Shown piece by piece: positions 36,328-45,673 of a DNA stretch of 64,000 bases; positions within the stretch are counted from its first letter, which is position 1, and each line of letters opens with the position of its first letter. The stretch comes from Gammaproteobacteria bacterium (GTDB lineage Bacteria; Pseudomonadota; Gammaproteobacteria; Xanthomonadales; Wenzhouxiangellaceae). The notes below the pieces were generated by a model that made no database searches, was not told the DNA's origin, and saw only the letters and a list, made by a program, of their open reading frames with translations. Where the stretch lies: assembly GCA_021772985.1 (NCBI GenBank), contig JAJFKX010000020.1, forward strand, positions 124,001-188,000. The letters run 5' to 3'. The position numbers and the translations under genes were made by a program.

Positions 36328-37575
36328 ATGCAAAACACCTTCCAAAACCATGTGCAGAACGCCAACCGATTTTTTCAGCAAGGGCAACTGGAACAAGCAT
36401 TGTTGCATTATCAGCAGGCGTTGGCTTTGCGACCACAATCACCCAATGTTATTTACAATCTGGCGGTTACCTTACGCGAGTTGCGGCGCTGGGAACAATC
36501 GAGAAAATACTATCTGTCGTTGCTACAGCTGAATCCCGATTCCGCTCGGTCGCACAATGGGCTGGGTATCGTTCTGGAAAAGCTGGGGCTTTACCAACAA
36601 GCCATGGATAGCTATAACAAAGCCATCCAAAGCCGCGAGCAGTTTGCCGGGGCGCATTTTAACCTGGGCATGCTGTTGTTGCGCCTGGGCCATTATCATG
36701 AAGGCTGGATTGAATCGGAATGGCGTTGGAAGACCAATCAATTCACTCCTCTTAAATGTCCCAAACCCCGCTGGGACGGTAAGCGTCTGAAAGGCACTCT
36801 GTTGTTGCATACCGAGCAGGGGGCAGGGGATGCGATGCAGTTTATCCGCTTTTTGCCGTTGGCTGCCAAACTTTGTGATCGCATTATGTTGATTTGTACC
36901 GAGAATATGGTGTCTCTGTTTGAGTCAGTTCCCGGCATTGATGAGATACGCCAGGCAGGGGGAATACCACTGGGCGATTTTGATGCTTATATTCCGCTGA
37001 TGAGTTTGCCATATCTGTTTGATATCGGGCTGGATCAAGTGGTTACCCGAAACCCTTATCTCAGTGCGCCGGACAGAAACATTTCACTACCACCGCCGCT
37101 GGTCAGTGATGATGGTTTTAAAATCGGCATTGTCTGGGCCGGCAGCCCGACCCATAAGAACGATAAACGGCGCTCTTGTATGCCAGCTGATTTTCTACCC
37201 TTGCTGCAAATACCCGGCACGGTTTTTTACAGCTTGCAGGTTGGGGAAAAGGCCAGGCAGCTGTGTCAGCTGGATGAATCTCATAGAAAGATTGTTGATT
37301 TGCAGGATTTGCAAACGGAATTTGGTGATGCCGCAGTATTGATTGAGCAGCTGGACCTGGTGATCAGTGTGGATACCGCAATTTTGCATCTGGCCGGGGC
37401 GCTGGGCAAACCTGCCTGGGGATTGTTATCCAGGCACTGTGATTGGCGTTGGATGTTGGAGCGGGAAGACACCCCCTGGTACCCGTGTATGCGATTGTTT
37501 CGACAATGCGAGCGAGGAGGGTGGTCAGAATTATTTGAACGTGTTCGAGAGGCTGTTATTGCCCAGCTTGCGTAA
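36328..37575 (+). CDS. TPR-repeat protein with glycosyltransferase-like C-terminal domain
   Basis: The 415-residue protein has tetratricopeptide repeats over about residues 1-130 (FFQQGQLEQALLHYQQALAL, then GIVLEKLGLYQQAMDSYNKA). Residues about 140-415 resemble a GT-B type domain seen in many TPR proteins: LLLHTEQGAGDAMQFIRFLP, IGIVWAGSPTHKNDKRRSC and LDLVISVDTAILHLAGALGK. Whether it transfers sugars is unknown; the fold is related to heptosyltransferases and O-GlcNAc transferase-like proteins. It follows the ASCH-like gene closely. Confidence 0.75.
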   Translation: MQNTFQNHVQNANRFFQQGQLEQALLHYQQALALRPQSPNVIYNLAVTLRELRRWEQSRKYYLSLLQLNPDSARSHNGLGIVLEKLGLYQQAMDSYNKAIQSREQFAGAHFNLGMLLLRLGHYHEGWIESEWRWKTNQFTPLKCPKPRWDGKRLKGTLLLHTEQGAGDAMQFIRFLPLAAKLCDRIMLICTENMVSLFESVPGIDEIRQAGGIPLGDFDAYIPLMSLPYLFDIGLDQVVTRNPYLSAPDRNISLPPPLVSDDGFKIGIVWAGSPTHKNDKRRSCMPADFLPLLQIPGTVFYSLQVGEKARQLCQLDESHRKIVDLQDLQTEFGDAAVLIEQLDLVISVDTAILHLAGALGKPAWGLLSRHCDWRWMLEREDTPWYPCMRLFRQCERGGWSELFERVREAVIAQLA

Positions 37576-37938
37576 CCGTTAAAAGGGTTATGTGAATTCG
37601 ATTATGGGTGCAAGGCACTGATAAAACTGTATTTAAACAGACGATTTGTTAGCTGGTAATGGCCTGAAAAGGAGTTACCGATAGCGGTAGCAAATAATCA
37701 GTTAGATCAGTCAATTTACTCGCTTCGAAGATCACGGGAACTCAGCCAGAATCTCTGAAATACACTGTTGGTTGCAAAAACCGTAAAGGCTGTGGTTTCT
37801 ACGGATAGTAATTTCTCTATTGGTTAAAGATAATGATGGGCGTAATAGAAAGGAAGCCCTTTAGTCGAACACTTTGAGCTGCTCAGCACAGCTCGAGAGG
37901 AATCGCTTTATGCACGATAATAGTACGGGTTTGAAATA
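37576..37938. other. Intergenic region before the octaheme cytochrome gene
   Basis: These 363 bp hold no gene I can support. A GACACCCAT-like fragment in reverse (TATGGGTGC near 37604) is the only feature related to repeats elsewhere in the window. The region must hold the promoter of the cytochrome gene, but no clear element was found. Confidence 0.35.
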
Positions 37939-39396
37939 ATGCTCGGCACAAGTTTCTCAGGCTTTTCAGATACACTTTTATACCTAATCAAAAGCGTATT
38001 CAGAGCACTCTCGACCACGTCAGGCAGGCAAAAAAAAGAGTCGTTATCGGTTAGTGGTTTGGCGATATTTTTCTGCATCTATTTGTTTTCAGTTGAGGTG
38101 CTCGCAGATGATAGTCATAAGAATAGAGTCAAGGGTCCCTTTGCGAGCGGACCGGAAGTTACCCGCGTTTGTTTGCAGTGTCATGAAACTCAGGCACATG
38201 ATTTCGTAAAAAATGAACACTGGACCTGGTCTTCCAAGCAATCTGTTCCCAACCACGGTGAGAAGATAGAGATTGGCAAGAAGGGTAGTGTCAATAACTT
38301 TTGCATTGCCGTACCGTCCAATTGGCCGCAATGCACCAGTTGTCACGCCGGTTACGGTTGGAAGGATGCGTCCTTTGACTTCTTTGATAGTGGAAATATC
38401 GATTGCCTCGTTTGCCATGATACTACTGGAACCTATGAAAAAGACCGGGAAGGAGCGGGAGCCCCTTCAGCAAGAGTTGACTTGGCGGCAGTAGCGCAAA
38501 GCGTTGGCCGGACAAGCCGGAAAACTTGCGGTTCGTGCCACTTCTACGGTGGTGGTGGCGACCATGTCAAACATGGTGATCTCGACAGCTCCCTGCTCAA
38601 TCCAAAACGAAATTACGACGTGCACATGGGGACCGATGGGCCCAATGCCACCTGCCAATTTTGCCACCAGACAATCAACCACGATATTCCAGGGCAGGCG
38701 ATGTCGGTATCCGTCGGTGAAGGAAGTCGAGTCGAGTGCGGTGGTTGCCACGGCAGAAAACCTCATGACAGCCTACTTATAAATCGTCATAGCCAAACAG
38801 TCGCCTGCCAAACCTGCCATATCCCAACATTTGCTAAATCCAAACCTACGAAAATCTGGTGGGATTGGTCCAAGGCCGGCGTTAATCAGAAACCGGTGAC
38901 AAATGACAGTGGCGCAGAGATTTATTCCAAGTCAAAAGGCGAATTTGGCTGGGGACAAAATCTAATTCCGGAGTACGCTTGGTATAACGGAATGTCAGAT
39001 CGCTACGTACTGGGTGATCAGATTGATCCTGATAATATCGTCTATCTGAGCAGGCCGCTTGGCCGCATCGGAGATGCGGGCACCAAGATATATCCATTCA
39101 AAGTTATGCAAGGGAAACAACCCTATGATGCGGAGAACAATTATCTCGCGGTGCCCAAACTATTTGGCGGTTTTTGGGTGCATTTCGATTGGAACAGAGC
39201 ATTGACTGATGGCATGGCTGCTGCTGGCCTTGCTTACAGTGGATCATACGATTTTGTGCAGACCAAAATGTACTGGCAAATTACGCATATGGTTGTACCA
39301 AAAGAGCAAGCGCTAGCTTGCCAGGATTGTCACTCGGCCACTGGGCGTTTGGATTGGAAGTCACTGGGATACGATCGCGACCCAGGAATTGAATGA
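37939..39396 (+). CDS. Octaheme c-type cytochrome, tetrathionate reductase family
   Basis: This 485-residue protein carries eight CxxCH haem-binding motifs in order: CLQCH, CTSCH, CLVCH, CGSCH, CQFCH, CGGCH, CQTCH and CQDCH. A membrane/signal stretch (GLAIFFCIYLFSVEVLA) ends near residue 56, so it is exported. Number and order of haems and the segments around them (KNEHWTWSSKQ, VACQTCHIPTFAKSKPTKIW, MYWQITHMVVPKEQALACQD) match the octaheme tetrathionate reductase (OTR) family. Characterised OTRs reduce tetrathionate, nitrite and hydroxylamine in vitro; the physiological substrate is debated. No quinol dehydrogenase or maturation genes are next to it. The start is ATG 37939; an internal start is possible. 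Confidence 0.88.
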   Translation: MLGTSFSGFSDTLLYLIKSVFRALSTTSGRQKKESLSVSGLAIFFCIYLFSVEVLADDSHKNRVKGPFASGPEVTRVCLQCHETQAHDFVKNEHWTWSSKQSVPNHGEKIEIGKKGSVNNFCIAVPSNWPQCTSCHAGYGWKDASFDFFDSGNIDCLVCHDTTGTYEKDREGAGAPSARVDLAAVAQSVGRTSRKTCGSCHFYGGGGDHVKHGDLDSSLLNPKRNYDVHMGTDGPNATCQFCHQTINHDIPGQAMSVSVGEGSRVECGGCHGRKPHDSLLINRHSQTVACQTCHIPTFAKSKPTKIWWDWSKAGVNQKPVTNDSGAEIYSKSKGEFGWGQNLIPEYAWYNGMSDRYVLGDQIDPDNIVYLSRPLGRIGDAGTKIYPFKVMQGKQPYDAENNYLAVPKLFGGFWVHFDWNRALTDGMAAAGLAYSGSYDFVQTKMYWQITHMVVPKEQALACQDCHSATGRLDWKSLGYDRDPGIE

Positions 39397-39708
39397 TGCG
39401 AGTAATTCAGTTATTCATGTGAACTCACAAACCATTACAGACATGCATTCTGCAGTAGGGTTTATTATTCATCAATTGATAGTCATTGCGCGGTATACAA
39501 GCAGTATCCGATCGGTATGCAAAAGCTTTCAGTGAAATTTGTTATCGGTATCCGCCCAAGCTGAACAGTGAGAATGCGTTGCCAATGAGTATTCTGGCAA
39601 TAACCTTATGGATGATGCAACACGTTCATGCTGGTGTGTAAAGCGAGAATAATGAGAATGCCCTGAACCTCCTGGAATTATGAGCACTATCTAACGCTGC
39701 GGATTATT
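39397..39708. other. Intergenic region after the octaheme cytochrome gene
   Basis: These 312 bp lie between the convergent cytochrome gene and the exported protein encoded on the other strand. I see no gene, repeat or clear terminator in them. Confidence 0.35.
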
Positions 39709-40830
39709 TTATGGCTCTACCAATCGAAACACCCTGTGGGCCTGTAGTTGCTCATCCTGCCAAAAAACAAGATACATGGATTTTTCAATACGCTCCAACA
39801 CCAGCACGTCACCATCAGCCTGCGGCCACTGGGTGGCGCCACCCGGTTCACCAGAGGCAGCAAAATCGGCCGGCACCAATTGCCATTGTTCCAAAGCGCT
39901 TGTTGTGTGCGCAAAATCACCTGATGAGTCGGCTGTATTGAGCAACTCCAGCCAGGTACCGGCGCGGCATAGAGCAAGGTCTTTTTTGCCGTCACTGATT
40001 CGAACCACCTGGGCTAAGTCGTCCGCTGCACCATCACCGTCCAGGTCTCCGACTAAGTGGCGTGGTGTCACTACGGCTTGCAGGCGGTAGCGTTGCAGGT
40101 CCAATCCGCAGCTGCCGAATAATTCGGTTTCCTCCGCCAGGTATTCGGGAGTGGACAGATACTGCTGGTGACGAATTTCCTCAGGTGATCTGGGCCAGCT
40201 CAGGCATGCCTCAAATTTCAGGTAATTCATATTCGCCTGCTGGCCTGGTTGCAGGTTATTCAAACCATAATCGATGATTTCAAGCCAACCACGTCCCTGA
40301 TCATCCAGCGGTTGTGAAAATTTGACCGTGGCCGGGTCGGTGTTCGGCTTGAACCCTCCGGTACCTGTCAGTGATGTTGCAAAAGCAAACGGCCGGAATT
40401 GTTGCGGGGCATTGACACTACCCAGGTTGGGGCCAGTGTTTTGCCGGTTGCGAAAATGCCAGCCAAAAATATCACGGGTATTGGGAATAGCGCCGCCGTA
40501 TGGAGGCGTAATGGAGGTCATATCAACGCCACCGGCTGTATCATAAAGACGCAGCGACCAACCGTGTTGCTGACGCAATAAAGTAAATATCCAGCCGGAA
40601 CTCAGGGTTCTATAAAAGCTGTGATCACCATAAACTTCTGCAGGCGTTATATGGGGCTGGTGATTGCGCATCTGTAATCGGCTGAACCAGTCTCCCACTG
40701 CTTCCAGTTGAGGTGCTGAACTGATATGCACAGCGTGGCGTTCCACCCTGGCTTCACAAGTTGGTGCGGCCAATGATTCAAAAAACCATGAACAGCCTAA
40801 AACCAAAGCGATAGTAAAGCGGAGCTTCAT
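39709..40830 (-). CDS. Exported protein of unknown function
   Basis: This 373-residue protein has a signal peptide (LRFTIALVLGCSWFFESLA) and no family I recognise. The middle contains segments such as YGGAIPNTRDIFGWHFRNRQ. Near residue 265 a calcium-loop-like stretch reads GDLDGDGAADDLAQVVRISD, similar to FG-GAP/VCBS-type repeats. It is predicted to be periplasmic or outer-surface. The ATG at 40830 directly follows the stop of the upstream lipoprotein gene (TAGATG), so the two are almost certainly in one transcript with coupled translation. Confidence 0.7.
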   Translation of the reverse strand: MKLRFTIALVLGCSWFFESLAAPTCEARVERHAVHISSAPQLEAVGDWFSRLQMRNHQPHITPAEVYGDHSFYRTLSSGWIFTLLRQQHGWSLRLYDTAGGVDMTSITPPYGGAIPNTRDIFGWHFRNRQNTGPNLGSVNAPQQFRPFAFATSLTGTGGFKPNTDPATVKFSQPLDDQGRGWLEIIDYGLNNLQPGQQANMNYLKFEACLSWPRSPEEIRHQQYLSTPEYLAEETELFGSCGLDLQRYRLQAVVTPRHLVGDLDGDGAADDLAQVVRISDGKKDLALCRAGTWLELLNTADSSGDFAHTTSALEQWQLVPADFAASGEPGGATQWPQADGDVLVLERIEKSMYLVFWQDEQLQAHRVFRLVEP

Positions 40831-41340
40831 CTATTCAGGTAAGCGCATCGCATTGATCTGGATATTGGTCAAGTTATTGTTGGCAATCAGCATCACCGAA
40901 GCTACCCGGTCACCTTTTTCAAATTGTAATGACTGCATCAGTTCAGATTGTGCATTCTGAGGTTTTAGCGTCCACCCTTGTTGTTGCATAACCTGGGCAA
41001 AGTAGGCGCTTACTGTGGCTTTATCGTCATCGCTTTGGGCCTGCAGCGACATTCCGTTGGGTATCGGTGTCGAGAGGATAATCCGCATGCCGGGGTATAT
41101 GGCTACATCCTGTGGAAAGCCCTCAGGCATATCCAGATTGTTGCCGGTCTGGCTGCCATTGATGTTGCTGATGACCAGTTTTTCTTCATTTGAAGCTTCA
41201 TTAATTTCAACGTCAACATCAACACCATGTCGTTTCGCATATTGTTCAAGCTGTTGTTCCCGTTCGGTGTTGCTGTCAGATGCAGAGCCACAGCCTGTAA
41301 GCAGCAAGCATAATAAAACAGGTTGTAGTAGTTTTTGCAT
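40831..41340 (-). CDS. Small lipoprotein of unknown function
   Basis: This 169-residue protein has a lipobox (VLLCLLLTGCGSAS), so Cys17 is probably lipidated. The mature part has an acidic N-terminal stretch (REQQLEQYAKRHGVDVDVEI) and a domain with MPEGFPQDVAIYPGMRIILS, seen in uncharacterised periplasmic proteins. It lies between two exported-protein genes with 13 bp or less on either side, which suggests an operon. Confidence 0.7.
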   Translation of the reverse strand: MQKLLQPVLLCLLLTGCGSASDSNTEREQQLEQYAKRHGVDVDVEINEASNEEKLVISNINGSQTGNNLDMPEGFPQDVAIYPGMRIILSTPIPNGMSLQAQSDDDKATVSAYFAQVMQQQGWTLKPQNAQSELMQSLQFEKGDRVASVMLIANNNLTNIQINAMRLPE

Positions 41341-41353
41341 GGAATGCTCCCTG

Positions 41354-41794
41354 TTATTGGTTATCTGATGGTTGTTTTTCAGCCGGAGCAGTCACTTTTA
41401 ATTCACCCCGCCGATTTTGTTTTTCTGTCCATATGGCCATGGATTCTTCTGCGGCTTTCAGCGAAGACTGTTCCCAGGCTGCCAGTACATCCAACGTTTG
41501 CACACCGCATATATCTGCTACTACACAATAGCTTTCTTTTTCAAAAGGATCATTAACGTGGTAACAAAGCTGACCATCCGGGCAGCCTCCTGGATTACAC
41601 TGCCGTTTCCCGGAACAGATGTCCGGGCTGATCGAGTTGCCATCGGGACAAACGATATTCTGGTGCTGCAGGCAGCGGTGTCGGCAGTTATCACTGGCGC
41701 TAAAGCCACTGCCAGTCATGCTGCAGGCAGTGCCGGGAGGGTCACCGCAGCCGAATAATAACAGCAGCAGTGTTAGTGATATCAGTTTTTGCAT
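41354..41794 (-). CDS. Small cysteine-containing lipoprotein
   Basis: This 146-residue protein opens MQKLISLTLLLLLFGCGDPP, a clear lipobox with Cys16. The mature region is rich in cysteines: CSMTG, CRHRCLQHQNIVCPDG, CSGKRQCNPGGCPDGQLCYH and YCVVADICG. Paired cysteines suggest disulfide bonds in the periplasm. No known family was recognised. It precedes the lipoprotein and exported-protein genes by 13 bp and probably leads that operon. Confidence 0.7.
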   Translation of the reverse strand: MQKLISLTLLLLLFGCGDPPGTACSMTGSGFSASDNCRHRCLQHQNIVCPDGNSISPDICSGKRQCNPGGCPDGQLCYHVNDPFEKESYCVVADICGVQTLDVLAAWEQSSLKAAEESMAIWTEKQNRRGELKVTAPAEKQPSDNQ

Positions 41795-41921
41795 GACTGC
41801 AGTCCAGATTTAAAAATTAATACAGCATATTAACGCAGCGAAGTTGATATTGCTGCTGATCAATGCAGCTGGTCAGCTGGCAATCTCTGATACGCATTGG
41901 GCGGATAAAACCAGTGACTTT

Positions 41922-42329
41922 TTACTGGCAAGTGAATTGCAGATTACCGTTATAGCTGCACTGACTACCCGCTGAAACAATCAGAGTAGTGGCGGTTTGG
42001 ATCGGACTGATGCCATTAGCGGCTTTGGCGGCAATGCAGTTGCAAGACAATAAAACCCGGCTGCCCTGATCAACGACCGTACCGACCACATCACAGTCGT
42101 ACGGTGTACTCATGTCTGCGGTATAAGACCAGTCAGCAGTGTCAGTTCCGGTAAACAGGTTCATCGTAACAATAGCCGTTTTAGTGGTAAGGTTGGTATT
42201 GACGATGGTATCTGCACCAGCGTCATGGCTGGTGAATTGATTGGGACAAGAATAGGTTGTTGCTGGAAAAACATTTTGTGAAAACGAAGCAGCTAAACTG
42301 AGCAACAATAAATATGCAATGCGATACAT
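41922..42329 (-). CDS. Small exported protein of unknown function
   Basis: I use the ATG at 42329, with GGGG a few bases upstream, over the GTG immediately before it; the product is 135 residues. It has a signal peptide (IAYLLLLSLAASFSQNVFPA). The mature part contains cysteines (YSCPNQFT, YDCDVVGTV, LSCNCIAAKAANG, CSYNGNLQFTC) likely in disulfides. No family recognised. It lies 127 bp upstream of the lipoprotein operon on the same strand, and could belong to it. Confidence 0.6.
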   Translation of the reverse strand: MYRIAYLLLLSLAASFSQNVFPATTYSCPNQFTSHDAGADTIVNTNLTTKTAIVTMNLFTGTDTADWSYTADMSTPYDCDVVGTVVDQGSRVLLSCNCIAAKAANGISPIQTATTLIVSAGSQCSYNGNLQFTCQ

Positions 42330-42546
42330 CACAACCCCCTGATTATTAAATGAAGTTTCATGAGACTACAGCAGCAACACCTGGTTGTCTAGTGAGTTTT
42401 TCAATGATTGAAGGTATCATTCATTAATGCTTTTAAGCCCGATACATTAGGGGTAAAATTTATCGGATTAAGGGTGAATCAGATAGCTGTTTAAGTGCTA
42501 GACTGCAGACTTATTTAGGTTTGCTTTGCAGGGTATTTGGATTGCA

Positions 42547-45024
42547 ATGGTAGAAAGTTCAGCAAGGCCTGCTTTAGCCTGGCAGGTACATAAATTTGGT
42601 GGTTCAAGCCTGGCCAACAGCGACTGTATTAAAGCCGTTGCAAAGATTATCGCTGAGCGCAGCGAAGAACGCCGGGCTGTTGTGGTTTCGGCGGTAAAAG
42701 GAACCACCGATCAGTTATTGGAGTTGGTAGATCTGGCTGCTGCCCGTGACCAGCTTTATCAGCAACAGTTGGATCAGTTATATAAAAATCATCAAGACCT
42801 TTGTCGGGAATTGCTTGCCGAACCGGATCCAGAATGGTTGCAGCTGGATTTTAAAAACATCACAGAAATTCTGCGCAGTGTCTGGCTGTTGGGCGTTGCT
42901 GATCATTCAGTATTAGAGTTAATTGCCGGGCTTGGAGAGGTTTGGTCAGCACGGATTCTGACAGGTCTATTGAATCAACAAGGGCATAACAGTGTGTACG
43001 TTGATGCACGCAAGATATTAATCGCCGAGCCTGCGGAAATGGGGCCGGTTATTAATTGGGGAATATCGGCAAACAATATCGCTGATTTAAAAGCCAGCGC
43101 GAATGACCGTATTCTGGTGATTACCGGTTTTATTGCCAACGACAGCAAAGGGCGGGCGGCTAACCTGGGACGCAACGGCAGTGATTATTCAGCGGCAATT
43201 TTTGCCCGGCTGTTGAGTGCTGCATGTGTACATATCTGGACAGATGTGGATGGAGTAATGAGTGCTGATCCGCGGCTGGTGCCGGATGCGCGGGTTCTGC
43301 ACACCATGTCATATGATGAGGCATTGGAATTGGCCTATTTTGGTGCCTCGGTTTTACACCCACAAACCATGACACCGGCTATTGAAAGCCAGATACCCTT
43401 GTATATTCGGAATACTTTTCGCCCGGAGGCTGAAGGGACCAGGATAGCGGCTGTAACCAATAGCAAATTTGCCATTAAGGGAATCAGCGCGATAACCGAT
43501 TTGGCAATGATCAGCCTGGAAGGCGCCGGCATGATCGGGGTACCGGGAACAGCGCAACGGGTATTTCATGCCATGCAACAGGCCAGCATTTCAGTGGTGA
43601 TTATTTCTCAGGCGAGTTCGGAACACTCGATTTGTTTTGTGATTCATCAAAACGAATCAGAAAAGGCTTTGTCACTGCTGAAAGAAGCGTTTTACCGGGA
43701 GTTGGATAGCGGAAAGATTCAGTCGGTATCCAGCACAAACAATTGTGCCGTATTGGCGATAGTTGGTGATTCGATGAGTGGCCAGGTCGGTGTGGCGGCG
43801 AAATTTTTTGATGCGTTGGCTGGTGCGTCAGTGAATATTAAAGCCATTGCACAAGGTTCTTCCGAACGCAATATTTCGGCAGTGATTGCTGCTGAACAGG
43901 TACAGCGTGCATTAAGGGCAGCGCATAGTGCATTTTATTTATCGGCTTTAACTGTTTCTGTGGGTGTTATTGGTGTTGGGCATGTTGGCTCCGCCCTGAT
44001 GCAACAATTATCAGGTGAATTATCCAGATTGCACCGTAATGCCAATCTGGATATTAGAATTCGCGGTGTGGCACGTACAAAAAAGATGTTTTTATCCGAT
44101 CAGGGCATCAACCCTGCTGATTGGAGTGAAAATATTGAAGAGCATTATTTAGCCACAGATTTAAACCAATTTGCCCAGCATATTAACGCTGAATATTTAC
44201 CGCATGCTGTGATCATAGATTGTACTGCTGATGCCGGTATTGCTACCCGGCATGCTGGTTGGCTTAGCCAGGGCATTCATGTGGTAACACCGAATAAAAA
44301 AGCGAATGCTGCCGGCTTGGATGAGTACAGGGCAATCAGAGAGGCGATGCAAATTGGAAACACCCGTTATTATTATGAGGCTACTGTGGGTGCAGGCTTA
44401 CCGGTGATTCAGACCTTGCGTGGTTTGCGTGAAACCGGGGATGGCATTCAATCGATCCAGGGCATGCTTTCCGGGACTTTGGCTTACCTGTTTAATTCAT
44501 TTGATGGAACGGTACCATTTTCACAGTTATTGAAAACTGCCTGGCAACAGGGTTACACCGAACCAGACCCGCGAGATGATCTATCTGGAATGGATGTGGC
44601 ACGTAAGCTGGTGATATTGGCACGGGAAATGGGACAGCAATTGGAGCTTTTTGATATCAATGTTGAAAGTCTGGTGCCACCGGCACTGGCAGATTTACCT
44701 GCAGCAGAATTTGTTGAACAATTAAGTGATTATGATGAGTTGATCAAACAACGTTTCGATGCTGCTGGAAAAGCGGGGCAGGTGTTACGTTTTGTGGGTG
44801 AGTTGGATGATCAGGGTCAAGCCAAAGTAGGTTTGCTGGCGTTATCGGAAGACCATCCTTTTGCACATGCCAATCTGACCGATAATATTATTCAATTCAA
44901 AACTGATCGCTACTGCGACAACCCATTGGTTGTACAAGGCCCGGGTGCCGGCCCGGCTGTTACAGCTGCAGGTGTATTCGCAGACTTATTGCGCTTATGC
45001 AATAACCTGGGAGCCAGGGTTTAA
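42547..45024 (+). CDS. thrA: Bifunctional aspartokinase / homoserine dehydrogenase (ThrA type)
   Basis: The ATG at 42547 gives 825 residues (a TTG seven codons up is ignored). The aspartokinase domain comes first (VHKFGGSSLANSDCIKAVA), followed by two ACT regulatory domains around 320-460 (QASSEHSICFVIHQ, QGSSERNISAVIAA). Homoserine dehydrogenase fills about 468-825, with the nucleotide fold VGVIGVGHVGSALMQQL, VVTPNKKANAAG and YEATVGAGLPVIQTLRGL. The ACT sequences are of the ThrA rather than MetL kind, so feedback by threonine is expected. The product of asd at 21-22 kb acts between its two activities. It is a single gene here; thrB and thrC are not next to it. Confidence 0.93.
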   Translation: MVESSARPALAWQVHKFGGSSLANSDCIKAVAKIIAERSEERRAVVVSAVKGTTDQLLELVDLAAARDQLYQQQLDQLYKNHQDLCRELLAEPDPEWLQLDFKNITEILRSVWLLGVADHSVLELIAGLGEVWSARILTGLLNQQGHNSVYVDARKILIAEPAEMGPVINWGISANNIADLKASANDRILVITGFIANDSKGRAANLGRNGSDYSAAIFARLLSAACVHIWTDVDGVMSADPRLVPDARVLHTMSYDEALELAYFGASVLHPQTMTPAIESQIPLYIRNTFRPEAEGTRIAAVTNSKFAIKGISAITDLAMISLEGAGMIGVPGTAQRVFHAMQQASISVVIISQASSEHSICFVIHQNESEKALSLLKEAFYRELDSGKIQSVSSTNNCAVLAIVGDSMSGQVGVAAKFFDALAGASVNIKAIAQGSSERNISAVIAAEQVQRALRAAHSAFYLSALTVSVGVIGVGHVGSALMQQLSGELSRLHRNANLDIRIRGVARTKKMFLSDQGINPADWSENIEEHYLATDLNQFAQHINAEYLPHAVIIDCTADAGIATRHAGWLSQGIHVVTPNKKANAAGLDEYRAIREAMQIGNTRYYYEATVGAGLPVIQTLRGLRETGDGIQSIQGMLSGTLAYLFNSFDGTVPFSQLLKTAWQQGYTEPDPRDDLSGMDVARKLVILAREMGQQLELFDINVESLVPPALADLPAAEFVEQLSDYDELIKQRFDAAGKAGQVLRFVGELDDQGQAKVGLLALSEDHPFAHANLTDNIIQFKTDRYCDNPLVVQGPGAGPAVTAAGVFADLLRLCNNLGARV

Positions 45025-45086
45025 AACGTTAACAGCCTTTGGTATTTCACCTGTTAAAAAGATGGTTCTAAAGTAGATTATTTAGC

Positions 45087-45449
45087 ATGACAACAAGAGA
45101 TTTCACCGTGCCGGCAGCTGAGTCTGTGGTGCAGCAGCAACTGGACGCGTATAACCAGCGTGACCTGGAAAGTTATCTGGTGCTGTTCAGCGAAGACATT
45201 AAGATTTATCGCCCGCCAGATCAGGAACCTACTTTGAGCGGCAAGCAGGCGCTGGCTGAGTTCTATGCAAATGAAAGATTCAATCGGATCAATTTACATG
45301 CTGAACTTATTAATCGGATGGTCATCGGCAATACGGTTATCGATCATGAGCAAATAACAGGCGTGACTACGCAACCCATGGAAATGGCGGCTGTTTATGC
45401 TGTGGATGATGGGTTGATAACACGTATCTGGTTTTATCAGAAAGCTTAG
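45087..45449 (+). CDS. NTF2-like (SnoaL) family small protein
   Basis: This 120-residue protein fits the alpha+beta-barrel NTF2-like family: VVQQQLDAYNQRDLESYLVL, FSEDIKIYRPPDQEPTLSGK and the final VYAVDDGLITRIWFYQ. Such proteins are enzymes or ligand-binding modules; no substrate can be assigned. It starts with ATG 62 bp after thrA. Confidence 0.8.
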   Translation: MTTRDFTVPAAESVVQQQLDAYNQRDLESYLVLFSEDIKIYRPPDQEPTLSGKQALAEFYANERFNRINLHAELINRMVIGNTVIDHEQITGVTTQPMEMAAVYAVDDGLITRIWFYQKA

Positions 45450-45673
45450 GCTGCCGACTATTTGACTAATGTCAGCAACATTTTGCTGGTTAATAGCCAA
45501 GCATATCCTTGCCGGATGAAATCGGCGTCTTAAAATTTAGAAAGGTTTCAGCCAGTTGTTTATGTGCTGACAGGCAACCGCGATACAGTGCAACAATAAA
45601 CAGATGGAACGAGATTAACCCCAGGCATAAGTCTGCTAGACTCAGTTCACTTGTTTAAGTTAATAGGTTTGTT

